Origin: JAUWQU01 sp964605095
GTDB lineage: Bacteria > Planctomycetota > Phycisphaerae > SM23-33
Direction of reading: 5' to 3'
NCBI GenBank assembly: GCA_964605095.1
Contig: CAZSBS010000126.1
Span: 1 to 13,757, forward strand
DNA length: 13,757 bases
Shown here: piece after piece, positions 12,860 to 13,757 of the stretch
Layout of the letters: every line of letters begins with the position of its first letter
Position numbering within the stretch: the stretch's first letter is position 1
Made by a program: the position numbers and the translations under genes
The notes under the pieces: generated by a model
What the model saw: the letters and a program-made list of their open reading frames with translations, nothing else
Database searches by the model: none
Told to the model about the DNA's origin: nothing

Positions 12860-13606
12860 ATGATCCTTCTCGAAGCCAAGGACCTCGTCAAGTATTACGA
12901 CGGGCGGGCGGTGGTCGACCACGTGTCGTTCACGGTTGCTCAGGGCGAGATCGTCGGCCTGCTCGGGCGAAACGGCGCCGGCAAAACCACCACCTTCCGA
13001 ATGATCATCGGTATGGTCACCCCCGATAACGGGCAGGTGATCTTCGATGGCGTCCTTGTCACTCGAATGCCAATGTACAAGCGGGCGCGCAGGGGAATGG
13101 GCTACCTCTCGCAGGAGCCCAGCATCTTCCAAAGGCTCACGGTCAGGCAGAACATCATGGCCATCATGGAAACCATGAACCTGCCCCGCAGGACCCGCCG
13201 GGAGAAGTGCGACCACCTGCTCGAACAGTTCGGCCTGGATCGCGTGCAGACGCAAATGGCGCGGACCCTCTCCGGCGGCGAACGCCGAAAGCTGGAGATC
13301 GCGCGCGCACTGGTGACCAACCCCACGATGATGCTGCTGGATGAGCCGTTCTCCGGCGTCGACCCCATCGCCGTCGAGGACCTCCAACGAGAGATCCGCG
13401 GCCTGAAGGACCGCGGGATAAGCATCCTCCTGACCGACCACAACGTCCGCGAAACCCTCACCGTCACCGACCGCTCCTACATCATCGACAGCGGAAAGGT
13501 CCTCCGCGAAGGGACGCCCAAGACGCTCATCAACGACGACCTCGTACGCAGGACATACCTGGGACACACTTTCAGAGGCGATGAGTTCGACCACCACGCC
13601 GAGTAG
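12860..13606 (+). CDS. lptB: Lipopolysaccharide export ATPase LptB
   Basis: LptB is the cytoplasmic ATPase of the LptB2FG transporter, which extracts lipopolysaccharide from the inner membrane and drives it across the Lpt bridge to the outer membrane. The 248-residue product (family about 240) has Walker A GRNGAGKT (36-43), Q-loop Gln85 in YLSQEPSIFQRLTV, signature LSGGERRKLEIARAL (137-151) and Walker B MMLLDE (157-162). The LptB-specific LLTDHNVRETL follows, with switch His194. The tail GTPKTLINDDLVRRTYLG is also typical of LptB rather than other ABC ATPases. The frame opens at 12725, but the family begins at ATG 12860; only a weak GGA lies 9 bases upstream. No lptA, lptC or lptFG is in the window. 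Confidence 0.93.
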   Translation: MILLEAKDLVKYYDGRAVVDHVSFTVAQGEIVGLLGRNGAGKTTTFRMIIGMVTPDNGQVIFDGVLVTRMPMYKRARRGMGYLSQEPSIFQRLTVRQNIMAIMETMNLPRRTRREKCDHLLEQFGLDRVQTQMARTLSGGERRKLEIARALVTNPTMMLLDEPFSGVDPIAVEDLQREIRGLKDRGISILLTDHNVRETLTVTDRSYIIDSGKVLREGTPKTLINDDLVRRTYLGHTFRGDEFDHHAE

Positions 13607-13757
13607 AAGAAGAATTTGCCGCAGAGACGCAGAGGCACAGAGGGTAGAAGAAGCAGAAGAAACGGCTTTAGAGGGGGATTACATGGATTAAAGGATTATA
13701 TGTTTCTATCCGTGTAATCCTTTAATCCATGTAATCCCCATCAGATGCTTCTTCTTC
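13607..13757. repeat. Foldback element with CGCAGAGG end, cut by the window edge
   Basis: It begins right after the lptB stop with AGAAGAAGAATTTGCCGCAG and further CGCAGAGG units, followed by a GAAGAAGC-rich stretch. The core is a perfect 25-bp inverted repeat: GGGGATTACATGGATTA... (13674-13698) pairs with ...TAATCCATGTAATCCCC (13715-13739) around a 16-base loop. GAAGAAGC on the left recurs inverted in GCTTCTTCTTC at the right edge. The outer right end, expected to be CCTCTGCG repeats, would lie past the window. It is the same family as the element at 10141-10306. Confidence 0.75.

Overview
The window is a GC-rich stretch of bacterial chromosome carrying ordinary housekeeping genes, with long imperfect inverted repeats in several of the gaps between them. 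The lipopolysaccharide-transport ATPase LptB points to a diderm. An oversized signal peptidase I with a zinc ribbon and a large insertion, a membrane-anchored coiled-coil protein ending in a BRCT-like segment, a flavin-dependent ThyX and a GatCAB amidotransferase together suggest a member of the Planctomycetota, perhaps Phycisphaerae-like. That placement is inferred from protein architecture and style; no rRNA or other phylogenetic marker was examined.

Layout. Bases 1-187 hold only stem-loops. On the minus strand lie a 74-residue two-helix membrane protein (188-412), thyX (533-1270) and infA (1581-1808). infA has a clear sigma-70-type promoter at 1896-1924. Facing away from it on the plus strand is a translation block: gatC and gatA (GTGA overlap), a foldback repeat, a small four-helix membrane protein, and gatB (4560-6038). 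A possible promoter at 6080-6108 then leads to a TM/coiled-coil/beta-domain/BRCT-like protein (6259-7653), followed by a class I aspartate-type aminotransferase (7742-8923). Convergent to that, on the minus strand, are pyrE (9550-10065) and a membrane-anchored thioredoxin-fold protein with no cysteine (9032-9529), probably co-transcribed. The plus strand resumes with the 721-residue signal peptidase (10364-12529) and lptB (12860-13606). The 330-base gap between these two carries two exact DnaA boxes.

How the genes fit together. gatCAB corrects misacylated Glu-tRNA(Gln) and/or Asp-tRNA(Asn), and infA starts translation, so 1.6-6.0 kb is mostly a protein-synthesis neighbourhood. thyX and pyrE supply pyrimidine nucleotides, and the aminotransferase links aspartate to central metabolism. 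The signal peptidase and LptB serve envelope biogenesis. I see no transposase, integrase, phage gene, CRISPR array, toxin-antitoxin pair or obvious defence cluster.

The most unusual content is architectural and intergenic. It comprises four foldback elements of about 150-200 bp in at least three sequence families, dispersed CGCAGAGG repeats, the DnaA-box pair upstream of lptB, the signal peptidase with a ~285-residue insertion, and the BRCT-like domain on a membrane-anchored coiled coil.
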